NCBI GenBank assembly: GCA_917880885.1
Contig: OU862931.1
Location: forward strand, 14,891,337-14,955,336
DNA: 64,000 nucleotides
From: Limnephilus marmoratus
Taxonomy: Eukaryota > Arthropoda > Insecta > Trichoptera > Limnephilidae
Reading direction: 5' to 3'
Position 1 is the first letter of the stretch, and each line of letters begins with the position of its first letter. A program made the translations under genes and the position numbers. Of the stretch, positions 63,575-64,000 are shown in pieces. The notes below the pieces were generated by a model. It saw only the letters and a program-made list of their open reading frames with translations. It was not told the DNA's origin and did no database searches.

Positions 63575-63970
63575 TAGGCAGGGCTGTACGAAGACCATAC
63601 GTAGAGTACCTTTCACTCTGGAACATGCCGCAAATATACCATATGTTATATTTTTTAAGAATTACAAACATTCCCGGGTTATGAATAACCCAACAATGTT
63701 TGAAAATCTCCTACTACCACCATATTAAGTGGAAAATGTTAATTGTGTCGTGATGGAGGATTTAGCCAACCGAGGAATCATACACGCGAGCCCGGATGGG
63801 ACCCAAACGCGAAACCCAAAATCAGCCACTGGCCGGTCAAATGATCGAATTGTGAAATAACTTAAAAGAATCAAATAAAGTTTATTTGCGCAAGCCGGTA
63901 AACTCGCGACCTCCTGCGGATCGGTATTCGAGTTCCTTACCCTTCAACCACGGAGGCCGTGATGAACATA
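63575..63970 (-). repeat. SINE-A 5' half, interrupted
   Basis: The body start (CTTTCACTCTGGAACATGCC, GCAAATATACCATATG at 63610-63645) and the tRNA-like head (63885-63960, reverse of GGCCTCCGTGGTTGAAGGG...; CAAATAAAGTTTATTTGCG linker) are separated by about 190 bp of unrelated DNA containing a hairpin at 63665-63702. Confidence 0.65.
63665..63702. other. Two-part hairpin
   Basis: CAAACATT...AATGTTTG outside and GGTTAT...ATAACC inside form nested perfect stems (8 and 6 bp). It may be the edge of an unidentified short inverted-repeat element inside the SINE. Confidence 0.5.
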
Positions 63971-64000
63971 TCTCGTACACGTTAACAAAAAGATCACAGA

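Overview
The window looks like intergenic, transposon-saturated DNA from an AT-rich arthropod, most likely insect, genome. Evidence: insect-type Jockey/CR1-like LINEs, mariner, hAT, PIF/Harbinger and TTAA-inserting elements, tRNA-derived SINEs, a Penelope-like fragment, a short TTAGG-type telomeric motif, and no operons, ribosome binding sites or dense coding. A hemipteran or another insect with a large genome is plausible, but the order cannot be fixed from sequence alone. I recognise no host protein-coding gene. Nearly every long or convincing reading frame belongs to a mobile element, and only one of those (a 986-codon LINE endonuclease/reverse transcriptase on the minus strand, 46901-49861) is open end to end.

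Layout. 1-4.45 kb: LINE 3' ends, MITE-A copies (one interrupted by a 980-bp inverted-repeat element). 4.46-6.64 kb: foldback hAT-type element with a 131-bp minisatellite core. 7.3-9.6 kb: decayed LINE. 10.6-18 kb: SINE-B, nested MITEs, family C, a snap-back palindrome, a 948-bp hAT with perfect ends. 18.5-20.1 kb: LINE with one stop. 20.5-24.3 kb: a TTAA-flanked family-C copy split by a 3055-bp element with about 550-bp inverted repeats and a broken gene for a FEN/XPG-nuclease-like protein. 24.9-25.9 kb: PIF/Harbinger. 27.3-28.6 kb: GC-rich island and tandem duplications. 28.5-46 kb: LINE, mariner and MITE remnants and an 18-codon minisatellite. 46.5-49.9 kb: the intact LINE. 50-64 kb: piggyBac-like element, SINE-A cluster, hAT nested in a TA-MITE, a Penelope-like fragment, a mariner split by a LINE, and a 19-bp satellite.

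How the parts work together. LINEs supply reverse transcriptase. SINE-B has the same 3' end as one LINE family in the window, which implies it is mobilised by that LINE. Several LINE 3' ends carry a similar short stem-loop just before an (AAATA)n-type tail. DNA transposon families are mostly non-autonomous, and nesting gives relative ages: family C is older than the 3055-bp element, the piggyBac-like element and the palindrome inserted in its copies; MITE-A is older than the 980-bp element; the TA-MITE at 54.5 kb is older than the hAT inside it.

Family names used here: MITE-A (about 220 bp, ends near GAAGTGAAAC/GTTTTCACTTC); family C (TTAA-flanked, about 0.7 kb); family D and family E (interspersed repeats); SINE-A and SINE-B (tRNA-like heads, A-tails). 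These labels are mine, not database names.
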